Shown: positions 21,931-35,267 of the stretch, one piece after another
Numbering within the stretch: the first letter of the stretch is position 1
Layout of the letters: each line of letters starts with the position of its first letter
DNA from: Cristatella mucedo
Lineage: Eukaryota; Bryozoa; Phylactolaemata; Cristatellidae
DNA: 64,000 nt
Reading direction: 5' to 3'
NCBI GenBank assembly: GCA_009760855.2
Contig: WPIO01000226.1
Location: forward strand, 1-64,000
Notes under the pieces: generated by a model
Seen by the model: only the letters and a program-made list of their open reading frames with translations
Databases searched by the model: none
What the model was told of the DNA's origin: nothing
Translations under genes and position numbers: made by a program

Positions 21931-22324
21931 GTCGGAGTGCGAGCTGGTGCAGGTGAGACTGCTCAGGTCATCACGTTCGCCGGCCAGAGAATCTCGAGCA
22001 GCTATCCGAGCGACTGGTCGCTGCTCGATGCTGCAGCTGCCAACGATGACTCCTCTGACACTTCAGCTGAAGCCTCAGTCATGCCTTAACCTCCGCTGAA
22101 GCCCTGGTTGACATCACTGCTGAAACCTCTGTAGAAGCTGCCTCTGAATCCCCTGTTACACCACTGGCGCCTTGACTACTACCACTGACGCTGCTAGCAC
22201 AGCTACTGCTGACCATGTACACGACGAGGCGGAGCGTACGAATGCCGGCTGTCGCTGGTCGAGACGGCAAACACGACGGCCGCTTGAGGCCGCCCGATAG
22301 CAGGCCCACCGCGAACCGGCACGG
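21931..22324. other. No gene seen
   Basis: Ser/Thr-rich short frames, no recognised repeat. May be more decayed coiled-coil or flanking sequence. Confidence 0.4.
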
Positions 22325-22985
22325 CGTGTTAGGACTGTGGGCGTGCCATCGCCGTCACGTGGTTCCGCCTCCAGCCGACGTTTCGTCCGCCCAGCGGGCG
22401 CGCTCCGTGCCGGCACGTGACGCATTCCGCGCCATGCATTTCACTTTCTGCCTCTGCGTCGGCATCACCGCACGCTATCCACTCTCTTCTCTCTCTTAAC
22501 ACCTTGTGCTCTGGAGCAGCACCCACGATGGCTGCTATATCACATAATATAACCATTGCCGACAACGCGACGACATTCTTGCGGGGGCTTCGCTCTTCGT
22601 CGCGCTGCCATCGCGTGCCCACAATCCCCTACAAATTGCTGAACCTGAGTATTGAATCAATCAAGCACCCTTACTCTACTACAAACTCGGCGACAAACCA
22701 ACAACCACCAACTGATACGTTACGCCCTTCACTACTACACCGCCACTCGGCACTCGTCGGCATTCCTCACCATTGCTTTAAAGCACTCCGTTATCATAGA
22801 CGTGGTAGTTCACAGGCGCGCAGTATCCTTAACAGCATAAATCGAGCTTGCAGCTCCAGATGTTTGTTCAGTGTCTTAGTGCAGTCGTCCATTGGTACTT
22901 TGCGGCAATGGAGCAGTCAACATGAACCAGATTGTTTCGTCATGGAACCATTCGCCACCATCCATAATTAATATAGGAGTATCCA
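22325..22985 (+). repeat. Composite of LTR-like dispersed repeats, copy 3
   Basis: Order: a block starting TGTTAGGACTGTGGGCGTGC (22325-22640) shared with the 1.2, 10 and 23.4 kb copies; a ~115-base block with CTCTACTACAAACTC (22644-22770) shared with 23017-23130; and the block shared with 13573-13785. The TG start and the CT-rich AACACC core look like LTR sequence. No coding domain. Fossil, broken. Confidence 0.6.
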
Positions 22986-23016
22986 ATATAAATATATAAA
23001 TATAAATATAAATAGG

Positions 23017-23717
23017 TGAACCTGGCGATTGACTCGATCAAGCAACCTTACTCTACTACAAACTCAGCGACAAACCAACAACCGCCGACTGGTACATGAC
23101 GCCCTTCACTATTACAGCGCCACTCGGCGGTCGTCTCGTCACCTCCGACCTGGCGCTGTTCGGCTCCGACTACGCCGCCACTATGTGCTGTTCTGAGACT
23201 CCTGCTTCTACGTGGGCGCTGCACGGCTACTACGCCACAGCCTACGCCTGCTGACCACTGGGCCAAGTACCAGGCTCGACCTCACCTGACGTTTTCGTCC
23301 GCGCCTGTTTGCTGCATTCGTCGCACCGCTTAGCGTAACGTTCTCTTGGCTCATGCCGCGCGACTGGGGGGGGGAAGCCTATGTTAGGCGTGGCCTCGCC
23401 TTCACGTGGATCCGCCCCCAGCGAAGGTTTCATCCGCCCGGCGGGCTCTGTCCCCGTCTGCACGTGACGCGTTCCACGCCGCGCATTTCACTTTCTGCCT
23501 CTGAGTCGGCCTGTACGCACGCTATCTACTCTCTTCTCTCTCTTAACACCACGTACTCCGGAGCTGCACCCACGATGGCTGCTACATCACATAATACAGC
23601 CGTCGTCGACGACGCAACGCTTTGCTTGCGGGGCGTTTCGCTCTTCGTCGCACCACCATCGCACGCCCACGAGCCCTTGCAGGAAGGCGTCTGAAATGGG
23701 ACCGATCGGCCCTACTG
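23017..23717 (+). repeat. Composite of LTR-like dispersed repeats, copy 4
   Basis: Begins with the CTCTACTACAAACTC block, continues with the block shared almost exactly with 997-1210, then the TGTTAGGCGTGG block (23380-23717), ending at GGCCCTACTG where similarity to copy 1 stops. Near-identity to copy 1 means recent duplication or recent activity of the family. Confidence 0.65.
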
Positions 23718-24003
23718 TTACCTTTTATTCCCTTAGTAAAACGGAAAAGTAAGCCGTTCTTTGATGATATATGATGAGGATTATAATTAAGTAACAAACC
23801 AAATGCAAGGCAACACAAGTACTTGTACGACTTAAATAGATGACAGGGTCATGCCATGTAACCCCATGATGCTCAGCTGGATTAGTAATCAAGCAGTGGC
23901 TTGAGCTGGCATGAACAATAAATCTCTAGATGCTTGTACCAGTACCGGTTGAACAAATGAACTAGGAATGCAAGCTAGCTGAGATACAGGAAGGCGATTC
24001 TTG

Positions 24004-24036
<33 letters not shown>

Positions 24037-24869
24037 TAGGGGCAAGTATTACAGGTACAAAATAATAAGTATGTATCACATACAAGTAGTCTGAAACTCG
24101 TATGGCAGTACTAGGATTCAATTGTACCGTAAAAAATAAATATAAAAGTTTGCCGCTTGCAGGTAGCTATACTACAGGAAAGAAGCCACCTCCAGGACTC
24201 AAACTCACGACATTGGTCAAAAGTATCGAGCCAGAATCTCAGCCAAGGACCATGCATTTTGGCTATTGTAAACGAAGCACTTAGCCAGCTTGGCGCAAAG
24301 CTAGCTATTGTATTCGCACTGTTCCATGCTGTAGGCGAGTGCACTCGCATGAAGCCCAACCTAAATCTCAACCAAAGAAGCGCTGCTGCCAATGACAGCG
24401 GCGCATAAAGGACGAGGTCCGTGGGCTGCAAGTCAGCTGCTGCTGCTGCTGCCACTCTCCTGCTTCCGACATCCACGTCCTGTTGGTTAAGCTGCCTGGA
24501 CAGGACGCTCCAGCTGCTGGAGCCTGGAAAATAGGCAGACGGGCGAGCGTGCCCACAGACTGTCTTCTGTGGATCTCTTTGCCAGTGCTGTAGGCATTCA
24601 TCAGATAGCATTCTGGCTCACATTAGCTGACTCACAGCGATTTAAGGAGCCCTGGCGCGTCCCCTGTTCACTGGCAAGCTCACCTGCGGGTATGTTACAA
24701 CGCCCAGTGTACCAGTGAATTGCAGACAGCATGGCTGAAGCCTTCTCACGATTGCTGCCTTTCTCAAAATCTGCCAAGTTTGCCAACGAAGAGATCTGCC
24801 AGGACAGCAGCAGAACCGCCGCACTTCTGCTCGTGGGACACAGCCGCACCAGACGGACTTCTGCAGGGC
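23718..24869. other. Unassigned, with an AT run and a possible tRNA-like SINE head
   Basis: An AT microsatellite lies at 24005-24035. On the minus strand near 24330-24175 there is TTGGCTGAGATTCTGG then GTCGTGAGTTTGAGTCC, resembling A and B boxes; a single-copy tRNA-like SINE is possible. The 166-codon minus frame over it has no recognised motif. Confidence 0.4.
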
Positions 24870-24961
24870 GAGTGTAGTCGGTCGTTGTATACCCTAAGCA
24901 ATGCTGACTCTGTGGAGTGATTAGCTCTAAAGCCAGAATGGAACTTACTAGCAAGGTTTGT
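24870..24961 (-). mobile_element. LINE-A reverse transcriptase fragment
   Basis: Minus frame reads LASKFHSGFRANHSTESALL then RVYND, the segment just before the catalytic core in LINE-A. It lies directly downstream of the 3' end of the next LINE-A copy. Confidence 0.85.
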
Positions 24962-26545
24962 ATGTAATGTAATGTATCTCCCTCTGTAACTCCACAAAGT
25001 CATAAAGACCATGTGGGTGTTACGCAGGAGAGTTTTGTATAGCACACTCACAGCCTAAGCGGCTTTCGGTACGCATTCGGTAGCCAACAGACTTCGTCTC
25101 AGGCAAAAAAAAAGAGAAAGTGGGAAGCATAGCAGAGTTAGGATAGCAGTTGAGGTAGTGAGTCGCATAGAAGTAGCAGTTCAGGACCGTTGGAAAAGAT
25201 GTGCCATAGTCTGCAGTTGGAAAGTAGATGTCGTTGCGCAAGAATTGTGGAAGCGAGTTCCACAGTCTAGGACCTGCAGAGCTAAAGCTTCTGTCGCCAA
25301 CGGTCTTTAAGCGGAGGAATGGGACAGCTAATTTATTGTCCACACAGGACCTGAGGGCGCGAACAGGCTGAAACTGATGCAGCAGTTCAGCTAGGTACGA
25401 AGGAGCCAAGCCGTGGCGGGCCTTGTGGGTCAGCGTAAGAACTTTGCTCTGTATCCTTTGCTCAACCGGCAACCATCCTCGCTCTTTCAGCAAAGGCGAC
25501 ACGTGCTCAAACCGCTGGGACTTGAAGACCAGCCTTGCAGCCATATTCATAGTCCGCTGTAGTGGCATAATAGCTTTCTTTGGCAGCCCAGCCAAAAGGG
25601 AATTACAAGTTTCGATAAATGAGTTCAGCTGGTCCGCCACGACCCGTTCCTGTGTCTTTGATAGGAATGGTAGAAGGGAGACTGGGCGGTAGTTGCTCAA
25701 GTTCTCTTGGTCTAATGTTGCTTTCTTGAGAAGATGCCTAGCTACAGCTTTTTTGAAAGGTGCTGGGACATGACCTGAGGCTAAAGACATATTAATGATG
25801 TTAGTAATAAATTGCAGCAGCAGATCAATGCAAGGTAGGAGCAGGACAGTGGGAATAAGGTCCAGAGGACTTTTGTCTTCTTTGATTGGGATACAAACTT
25901 CAGGACTAGATCACTAGTGACCTGCTTAAATGTAGACACGGAGGTGCAGCCAGGAATCGGGGAACATCATTCTAGTGGTGATGTTGTCATCTCAGCGATG
26001 GACTCCCTGATCTTGTCTAACTTCTGCACAAAGAATTGAGAGGAGCGATCGGCTAGATCATAGCAATGATAATTAGTTAAGGAGCTAATCTGAGAGAGGT
26101 TGAGGAGATGGTTGATCGTCGACATCAGAATTTTGGGATTGTGCATCTGTGATTAAACAATGTTTTTATAGGAGCTAGACTTGGCCTTTGTAGGATCGAT
26201 TGGTACGACCTACTGTAGTTTTCATATGCCTGTCAACGGACAGTTAGTCCTGATCTTTTGTATGCTTTTTTCAGGCTTGCGCTTAGTAGACCTGGCTAGT
26301 TTAATGCCTGTGGTAAACCATAGGCCATCTGAGTGAGGGCGCGCAGTCCGCTTTGTCAGAGGTGCAAACTCGTCGAGCGTGTCAGCTAGTGTCGTGTTGT
26401 AGCTATCTACCAATGATGACAGGTCGGAGGGAGGACTGAGCAGCAGAGGTGAAGCAGATATTCTCGCACGGACAGCATCGATGTCAAGGGTCTTGAGGTT
26501 TCGTGATTCACAGTTGGTAAATACTTGGAGACAATAGGTATATAC
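24962..26545 (-). mobile_element. LINE-A copy lacking the RT catalytic core
   Basis: From 26530 leftwards: the endonuclease-RT linker (VDSYNTTLADTLDEFAPL), the RT start (QENLSNYRPVSLLPFLSK), then a jump to CNSLLAGLPKKAI, the thumb and C-terminal region (GLAPSYLAELLHQF; PRLWNSLPQFLRND), ending ECAIQNSPA plus an ATTAC tail. A 256-codon frame spans the jump. The palm with its FD and YADD motifs is missing, about 200 or more residues, so this copy cannot move by itself. Confidence 0.85.
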
Positions 26546-27105
26546 ATGGAGACACAAGTAGAATGTGAGGCTGAGACCGCTAAATTTGTCATTTGTAGAT
26601 ATTTTCCTTCCTTTTTACTTAAGGGTTAATAAGTAATCCGCCTAATCTTGTTTCGTTGATTTTCTTTTATGTGACGCTCGTCAATACTCGGGGTCACATT
26701 TTCAAAAGGTCTATCTTTTGAAAGGTATCCTCTACAATTATTCGATCGTTGGACCAATCTTGTCAGTATTTTCCTGACATTTTCTCCTAAGAGGATTTTT
26801 CCGCTGTTCCTTGGCCAGCTCGAATATCAGAAGCCGTGACAAATCATAGGAAATAATTCCAGTCAATCATGTCCTTGTTGCAAATTCCTATACCTTCTAC
26901 GAGAAATTTTGACTTTTTTCACTAATTTTCGAATATCCACTAACGCTACTTTTATCTACGGTTTAATATAACGAAATTAAAAGTACACATGAGCATTCCG
27001 CGCCCGGGGAAAACTCGATTCCTTTGTACGCACTTCAAGTATACGCTTGAGATAAAGTATGTCAACTATTGATAATCGGAGCGAGCACAATTTCAGCGGC
27101 CCACG
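26546..27105. other. AT-rich sequence, no feature seen
   Basis: No frame or repeat recognised. It flanks a GC-rich block. Confidence 0.5.
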
Positions 27106-27310
27106 CTAACACGAAGGCTCGTGGTTTCTGTTGCGCTCGCACGGAGTTAACGGCTGGGGCCGTGCACCTGCTTCCTCGCCGCACTCCTTCGGTCGCCTCA
27201 GTCCTCTCTTAGAGATCGGAGCGAGAGCGCGCCGCCACGCCCCACCGCGGCAGCGTGCCCTCGCTCAAGTCGAGCGCGCGCGGCGATTCTCATGGGCGCC
27301 AGACCAAAAC

Positions 27311-27370
<60 letters not shown>

Positions 27371-27780
27371 TCAAAACTTCTCGGTAACCTGACCGCAACC
27401 GCTGCCGCCGCCGAGTCGGCTCTCAAAAACACGCTGCGGTGTCAGCTGAAGTCGACCGACCGGCGGGCGTGTCTCCAAACATCGTCGCGATGCGCTCGCC
27501 GGCTGCTGGCAGCGGTGTCTGCGTGGGTGGCCCGCGGCAGGAGCCAAGTCGAGGCTGCGATGCGGCCGCACGGCCTGATCGCTGGATCGCCCGGGCGACG
27601 TCGGATACCGAGGTGCCGAGGTCGCTGTGCGAACTCACTCTTGCCGACCCCGCCCCTCCGTGCAGCCCCTCCCGCAGCCTCGCGACGAGCCCTCTTCCAT
27701 CCGTCAGCTCGAAGTCAAGGCCGCACGCCAGAGCCGAAGCAATCTTCCTCTGAACGACGCCCTCGATAGTTGCCAATAAC
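27106..27780. other. GC- and CpG-rich block with a CGG run
   Basis: Sharp change from AT-rich flank to CpG-dense DNA. A pure GGC run lies at about 27311-27371. A 212-codon plus frame and a 117-codon minus frame overlap here, neither with a recognisable domain. CpG density could mark a promoter island or simply GC-rich repeat expansion. Confidence 0.45.
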
Positions 27781-28009
27781 TCAGCTAGCCTTATGCCTCG
27801 ACAGTTTCTTACTACGGCAGTTTAACTCTTCGCCGTGCGTTTAATGCTGCTGCCCCGTTTCCGGCTTTCCGGCGTCCTGTTGCCTGCCTTTTCATGTATC
27901 CCTCTGCCTGTGACTGTCCAACTGCCAGTGGCACAGTACGGTACGTACGCCGACTCTGCGTCTGCATCGGCGCCATATCCGCGCCGCAACTGCGTCTGCC
28001 TGTCGCCGT

Positions 28010-28119
28010 CTGTCCTTCTCGTTCTCTGTCTGTGTCTCTATCTCTGTCTCTGTCTCTGTGTCTCTGTCTCTCTCTGTCTCTGTCTCTCTCTGTCTCTGTC
28101 TCTCTCTGTCTCTCTCTCT

Positions 28120-28150
<31 letters not shown>

Positions 28151-28290
28151 ATGTATCTCTCTCCCCTCTCTGTGCATCTTTATATATCTCTTTATAAATC
28201 TCTGTCTCGCTGGACCTCTCCGTCTCTCTCTCATTCACTCGCTGTCGCTCTCTTGCTGTCGCTCTCTCGCTGTCTTGGGCTTCTCGGCAC
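28010..28290. repeat. CT-rich simple repeat (CTCTGT/CTCT)
   Basis: Imperfect TCTCTG and TC dinucleotide array. LSLSLS and ERERER frames across it are artefacts. Confidence 0.92.
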
Positions 28291-28427
28291 ACCCTCTGTC
28301 TATTCGAGATGCAGCTTTGCCAAGTCCCCCAAATTGATGGGATACAGCAAGTGAGCACGAAGTTTGACGAGCTTGCGATTATTATTAGAAAATCAGAATG
28401 CCTATACTAGTCGGATTTATTACAGCG

Positions 28428-28662
28428 GTCCTGAACTGCTACTTACATGCTACTCACTACCTCAACTGCTCTCCAAACTCTGCTATGCTTCCCACTGTCT
28501 CTTTGTTGCGTGAGACGAAGTCTGTTGGCTACCGAATGCGTACCGAAAGCCGCTTAGGCTGTGAGTGCGCTATACAAAACTCTCCTGCGTAACGCCCACA
28601 TGGTCTTTATGACTTTGTGGAGTTACTGACGGAGATACATTACATTACATTACATTACTCTA
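28428..28662 (+). mobile_element. LINE-A 3' end
   Basis: Reads HATHYLNCSPNSAMLPTVS and ECAIQNSPA, then the standard terminus and TTACATTACATTAC tail. Close to the 14.6 kb copy, so relatively young. Confidence 0.9.
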
Positions 28663-28956
28663 AAACGCGAGAATCGTTGCAGCGAAAGCTGCCAGCTTTT
28701 CTTAGGATCATTCTCACAGTTATCGTTGTCGCGTGAGTTGTGTCGATCCGGCTGTGTAAATCTGCTACTGTGAACTCAACACGTTCTAACCACGGGCAAA
28801 CCACGAGGCGGAGTAGCAGTTGCCCCCTTGGACAGAGGTAAGTGCCGATGTCCTATGGGCACATTTCCCCAGGCCCTGGTGGCCGGAGCTCTGGTGTACC
28901 TTACTGACTCCTCCCAACATGAGCATCCTGGCTCCGCCTCTGCTCCTAGCACAGAC

Positions 28957-29237
<281 letters not shown>

Positions 29238-29240
<3 letters not shown>

Positions 29241-29430
29241 CATAGCGCACTTGAAGCCCACGTGGCTTCCGGTACGCATGCGGCGGTCGACTGACACGCA
29301 ACAAATAAAAAGTGAAAAGTGTAGCTGAGTCAGAGGACTGTAAAAAGGAAGCAAGTAGCAGCGCAGATGCTGCAGCGCAGGCCGGCTAGAAAAGAAGTGC
29401 CGAGAATGGTAAGCCGTCATAGTCCACGTT
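29238..29430 (-). mobile_element. LINE-A 3' end, GC-shifted and diverged
   Basis: On the plus strand CTTCCGGTACGCATGCGG and CTGACACGCAACAAA match the complement of the LINE-A 3' UTR, with many changes. It starts at the edge of the GGGGAAATGTCC repeat. Confidence 0.6.
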
Positions 29431-29439
29431 ACACGCCGC

Positions 29440-30969
29440 CGCTCCGTCAACCGACGACTTCTTCGAACTCGCGACGGCCATAATAAAGCCACCGCTCACA
29501 CCACCCGCCAGCCCCCTCCCCCGCTCCGTTTTCCGCGACTCTTAGGACCCGGATGCTGTAGCTGCGCGGCGGCGCTCGAGGGAGCACTCAGCGTAGCAGA
29601 CGGGGGCGCGCGATCGGCCGCCTACTCGGCATTCAGCCAAACGTGCGATAATGGCTGCCCGAACCAGCTCTAAGAGCACCGGTCTTCGCCTGCTTCGCCG
29701 CCGCCACTTTTCGATCTCTCCGCGGAGCGCCGGCGCTATTTTTACGACTGCAACTCGATTTGCTCGTCCTGCGACCGTCCGGCTCGCGGATTTCTGCTTG
29801 TTTTCGCTTCAGCGCTACGTGCGGCGAGACGCCGCGCGCGCACGCGCGTGCCGCACGGCGTCTCGCCGCTCCGGCGGCTGCATGGCTGATCCGCCGCCCC
29901 CTTTATCCGCGCCTCCCGCTGGCTGTCTGACATCCAGTAAGCGTGTCAAAGTACTCGGCGACGTCGGTGGCGCTCTGTACCGCGCAACCGCTTCCTGTTT
30001 GTGCGAGCGCGATCGCATTTCTAACGAAACCAGCTGCGCAGACTCAGTTCCGCTTGCGCGTGCCGCGCCTTCCTCGCGCGGCGCTACGGCGGCCCGTCGG
30101 GCCGTTGCTCAAGCTCCAGCGGCTGGAGAGGAAACGCCGTGCACCTGTCGGCGAGAGCTTCGTCCCATCGGGGATTCGCGTTCCCTCTTGCTAGCTCTCA
30201 CATCTAGCTTGCTTGGCACCGAGTGTTCCGCTGTCTCGACTAGGCGCCATTCGCCATTCGCTACTGCGCTATTCGCTTGCTCAGCGAAAAGAACTCCATT
30301 TCGGCGTAACGCGTGCGCCGAAATTCTATCGTTCGCGTGCCCATCGCTCCTGTTCGCATTGCGTCGCCGACATGCTTCACAAAATCGGGCAGAGAGCGGG
30401 TAATGCGTGGCCCGCTGCGACGATGATAATTCTAATTGAATTATTCTGTACTTCGGCGACGGCGAGTGCGGGGTCTAGTGGATCATCTAGGCAGCACGTT
30501 TCGCAGCTCGGTGTCGATTGCTGAGAGGAGAAACGGTTCGATGCCCTGGTAAGACAAAGCGCTCAGGAGGAAAGTCGGCTATAAATTCGGCATTTGTACA
30601 GCGCAGGGCCACGCGGGGCCACGCCGCAGCGCACGGAATTCACCGGACGTGACGTGTCACGACCCAGTTCCAGAGATACGAAAACTGCCTGTCGCAGAGT
30701 GCCTTTCTGCGAGAAGACGGCAATACTCACACACTGTCATCCGGTGATGGTGCGATACGGCGCACGATTGCCATGATTGTTGCTGCAGCCCCTCAACCGG
30801 CTCAATTGGGAAGGGCGCGCTCTGCGGCAGCGGCGGCGGCGGAGGCGGAGGCGGAGGCGGAGGCGGAGGCGGAGGCGGAGGCGGAGGCGGAGGCAGAGGC
30901 GGAGGCGGAGGCGGAGGCGGAGGCGGAGGCGGAGGCGGAGGCGGAGGCGGAGGCGGAGGCGGAGGCGGA

Positions 30970-31019
<50 letters not shown>

Positions 31020-31078
31020 AAGCAGGGCTGGAGCCTCCGCATTAGCTCCGCCTCTCTTTTTCACTGAACGACTGTTGC
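29440..31078. other. CpG-rich block with GGC/GGA arrays
   Basis: About 1.6 kb of high GC and dense CpG. A 250-codon Arg/Ala/Ser-rich plus frame (29651-30403) has no recognised domain and is not called. A GAGGCG/GGC array fills about 30820-31020. Could be a CpG island with a nearby promoter; no other support. Confidence 0.45.
29821..29869. repeat. Perfect 14-base-arm hairpin
   Basis: GCGGCGAGACGCCG at 29821-29834 and its exact complement at 29856-29869 enclose a loop holding GCGCGCACGCGCG. Confidence 0.93.
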
Positions 31079-31239
31079 CAGCTTCGGGATATTTCTCTAG
31101 CTACGAGGCCCCAGCCTGCGTAACTCTCGCAGCAATTTCGCAGCGGCGACATCGTTTCATCTATTGGCAGGAAGCTAAGATCTAACTAGGCATGCCTTCG
31201 AACTGGTGGTATTGGCGACGTGGACCTACTCGCAATCCA

Positions 31240-32900
31240 AGCACAAGAACCTTTAATAACCGTCCTTTTTCGATTTCGCGTGCAACGCCAACGCATTATT
31301 AAACTTGCTCGCCGCTGCGGCTATAACGGCACACTAGTAATAGACCGTGGAAATCGCCAGTTTACTCTTCTCGTCAACGTGAAAGGCAACGCGTTACCGC
31401 CATCAACTCTACGCGAGAAAAGGCGACCAGAAATCTGCAGAGCGAAGCTCAAACTTCAAATGATACCTACTGCAGTAAGCTATCGTTGTACTACGTCCGC
31501 CAAATCCCTTGCAATTGCGATAATGACCCCAGTGCTGGCGGACTGTAAAGACACGGGCTACTGCCGCAGTCCACTGCAATATACCGAAAACCCGCTAGAA
31601 ACTTTCCTGCATGAAGATATAACTTAGATTGCATTTTACACCCTGCCGTCTTTCAACTGTATTTACAAAATTATGCAATTATATAAACCATTAAGAAATT
31701 ATGCAACCCACTGCAACCGCCTACAGTGGCAAGGGTCAATACCACAATCCGCCGTAGTCGACTTAATCCGCAGCGAAACGACCAGAAAGACTACGTAAGA
31801 AGCTCTTTCTCTGATTGCATATTACAGTAAGTAAACTAGGCGTGCACTCGCAAAATTTCGCGAAAATAGGCACGGGCGCTCTTGTGCAATGAATTGCAAT
31901 CGAAAGCAATGGCCGGCACCAGTAATGCTAACTCGAATCCACCTAAAATCTCCAATAAACAGGTCATGCAAAGCTCCAAGCTCGATTGCACATTGAAGCA
32001 CACTGTCTTAAGGAGGCAACCATTTGAATTCAAGATATTATGCATGTACGAATATAGATTGCTTACAAATCTAGGCTCAGTCTAAATTGCACCCACAAAA
32101 TAAAATTTTGCGCTGCTGCTCACGCGCGTTCTCGGAAAATACATTGTAATCTACTGCAAGGGCCCTGGCCAAAGTTGTCATCCACCTCAATCGACTGTAA
32201 TCGCCCTTAAAATGAACTGAAACCGTACGCTAGAAGCTCTAATTTTAATTGCGTATCGCTCTGCCTTCCCTGTACCACGTGCTCGTGCTATTTCGCGACA
32301 ATAGACTGGGTAATTCCCGTGCGACGCACCGAAATTGACTGCACTGCCAAGTGTGGCCGATTCCGATATCCACTTCGATCGACGAAAATATGCCCAGAAA
32401 TTGAATGCTCGATGCTCCAAGTTTTACTAAATACCATGGTGCCCTTTGCTTATTAAATTGCAACCGGCTAATGTCAACCCACTGCCAACGCACAGCCAGG
32501 GCAATACGCAGCAATCGAGCACAATGGCCCAAGCCAATTCGCCGCAATCCACCGACTTTCATTGCGAATAAAATTCGCTTCTTTTAAATTGAATCCAAAG
32601 TAGTCGAAATCATTTGCAGCTAATTGTTTGGGTACATTTACAGCAATTGCAAATGCTAAAACCGTTAGTTACAATCCGTCGAAAATCTAAATCAGAAATC
32701 GGATGCTAGAAGTTTCAGTTTGGATTGCTCGCTACAGCAACTCTTGCCACAGTAAGCTCTGTCAAATTGCACTCACAAAATTCTCGAGCTATTCCGAACC
32801 CTCGCACTAGCTCGATGCACAATATCCGACTGTAATCGGCCGTAGATAATACCGCAATCAGCTGCAATCCACCTCATATTGACCATAAATCGGTTGCCAT
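31240..32900. repeat. Diverged tandem array, ~165-base units
   Basis: Motifs like GCAATCGACTGCAATGGCC, TCAATACCGCAATCCACCGC and AGAAATCGG..GCTAGAAGCTCC recur in this order about every 150-185 bases, roughly eight to ten times. Units are diverged. The same family forms 41066-42400. Confidence 0.7.
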
Positions 32901-32979
32901 AGTCCCTAGCAGAATTGAGTCTCTTTTCGAGGCACTTTAAACATGCTGTAAATGCAGAATGTCAGTGGTTTTATGTACT

Positions 32980-33150
32980 GAGTATTTGCCCAGGAGGTAA
33001 GATGCTCGCTCTTCCCGATCCAGGTCACAGGTTCGAGTCTTGCAGTGGCCAACTCTGCATCGCCCGCTGCAAGCGGCGGTGATAGCCGTAAATGCTCTCC
33101 TGTCACTAGATATAAATGAGGCTATTAAATCAGCTAAGCTTTTTTAATTA
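32980..33150 (+). repeat. SINE1-related copy, diverged head
   Basis: Keeps the hairpin (AAGCGGCGGTGATAGCCGTAA) and the AATCAGCTAAGC end. The head differs (CCCAGGAGGTAAGATGCTCGC) but keeps a B box GGTTCGAGTC. It resembles the copy at 53868, so a second subfamily is likely. Confidence 0.75.
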
Positions 33151-33734
33151 TAGCGTGCTGAGTGTAGCAAAAAGCAGTTCACACGGACCCAGCAAGTGCT
33201 GCAGTGAGGAACGAGGAACGGGTTTCAGGCAACCGCAGGTTGCACCTAAGAGCTCTCTAATGACTCTCGGAAGCCGCTGGTCAGGTGGTCAGATCCCTGG
33301 TCAGCAAGGCGCACTGAATCGTCGGGCACATTTTGCACAAAGACGGGCACATGGGCATGCCGGTAAGCTGAGCGGAACTCCTTCGTCTGTAGCTGAGAGT
33401 TGCACTAGGCTTAAATGATGAACGACGTTAAAGGCGACAGAAGCCGGAAGCTCTGGGCTTTCGGTGCCTACGAACTGAACTAGCAGCTCGATCACCTAGG
33501 GATTGCATTTTGGTGCGAGGCACAACAAGCGGTCGGAACACCGGTAGCACGTGCTTAATATATCGTGCTCGATATCAAGAGCTAGCTTCAAAGTCGCTTG
33601 GCGGAACTTGCACACGAGCGTTTTCCTCGCCGCGACGCCGCCTCCCGAGCAACGACTTAGCGGAAGAAGCCGACGGTGAAAGGAAATCAGATCGGCAGGC
33701 AGTTTCTAGAGACTGAAGCCACCTGTCGGCGGCG
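33151..33734. other. No gene seen
   Basis: Unassigned sequence between a SINE and the GA array; short frames only. Confidence 0.4.
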
Positions 33735-35075
<1,341 letters not shown>

Positions 35076-35267
35076 AGGATCGGTAAATTGATTCGACTCT
35101 CGACGTTGCTCAATGTTCCATCCGCTCTTATGGCAAGCGGCTGCAAAAAGCGCAAGCCACAACTTTACTCCAAAAAAGCACTAAGTAAAGCCATGGCTTT
35201 AACCAACTTCACGTCCAAAGTAGTGGGTCCGAGTCCTGCAGCGGGCAATTCTGTAATGCTCGCGGCT

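Noticed and set aside
24111-24611. 166-codon minus frame
   Set aside because: No recognised motif; it overlaps a possible tRNA-like SINE head and low-complexity Ala.
25020-25790. An intact LINE protein
   Set aside because: The 256-codon frame is open only because the RT core was deleted; it is a rearranged remnant.
27131-27769. 212-codon frame with poly-Gly
   Set aside because: Built around a GGC run in CpG-rich DNA; no recognisable domain and competing antisense frames.
29651-30403. 250-codon plus frame in GC-rich DNA
   Set aside because: High GC lowers stop frequency; no domain, and overlapping frames of similar kind occur on the other strand.
30657-31067. Poly-Pro, poly-Arg and AEAEAE frames
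   Set aside because: Translations of the GAGGCG/GGC array.
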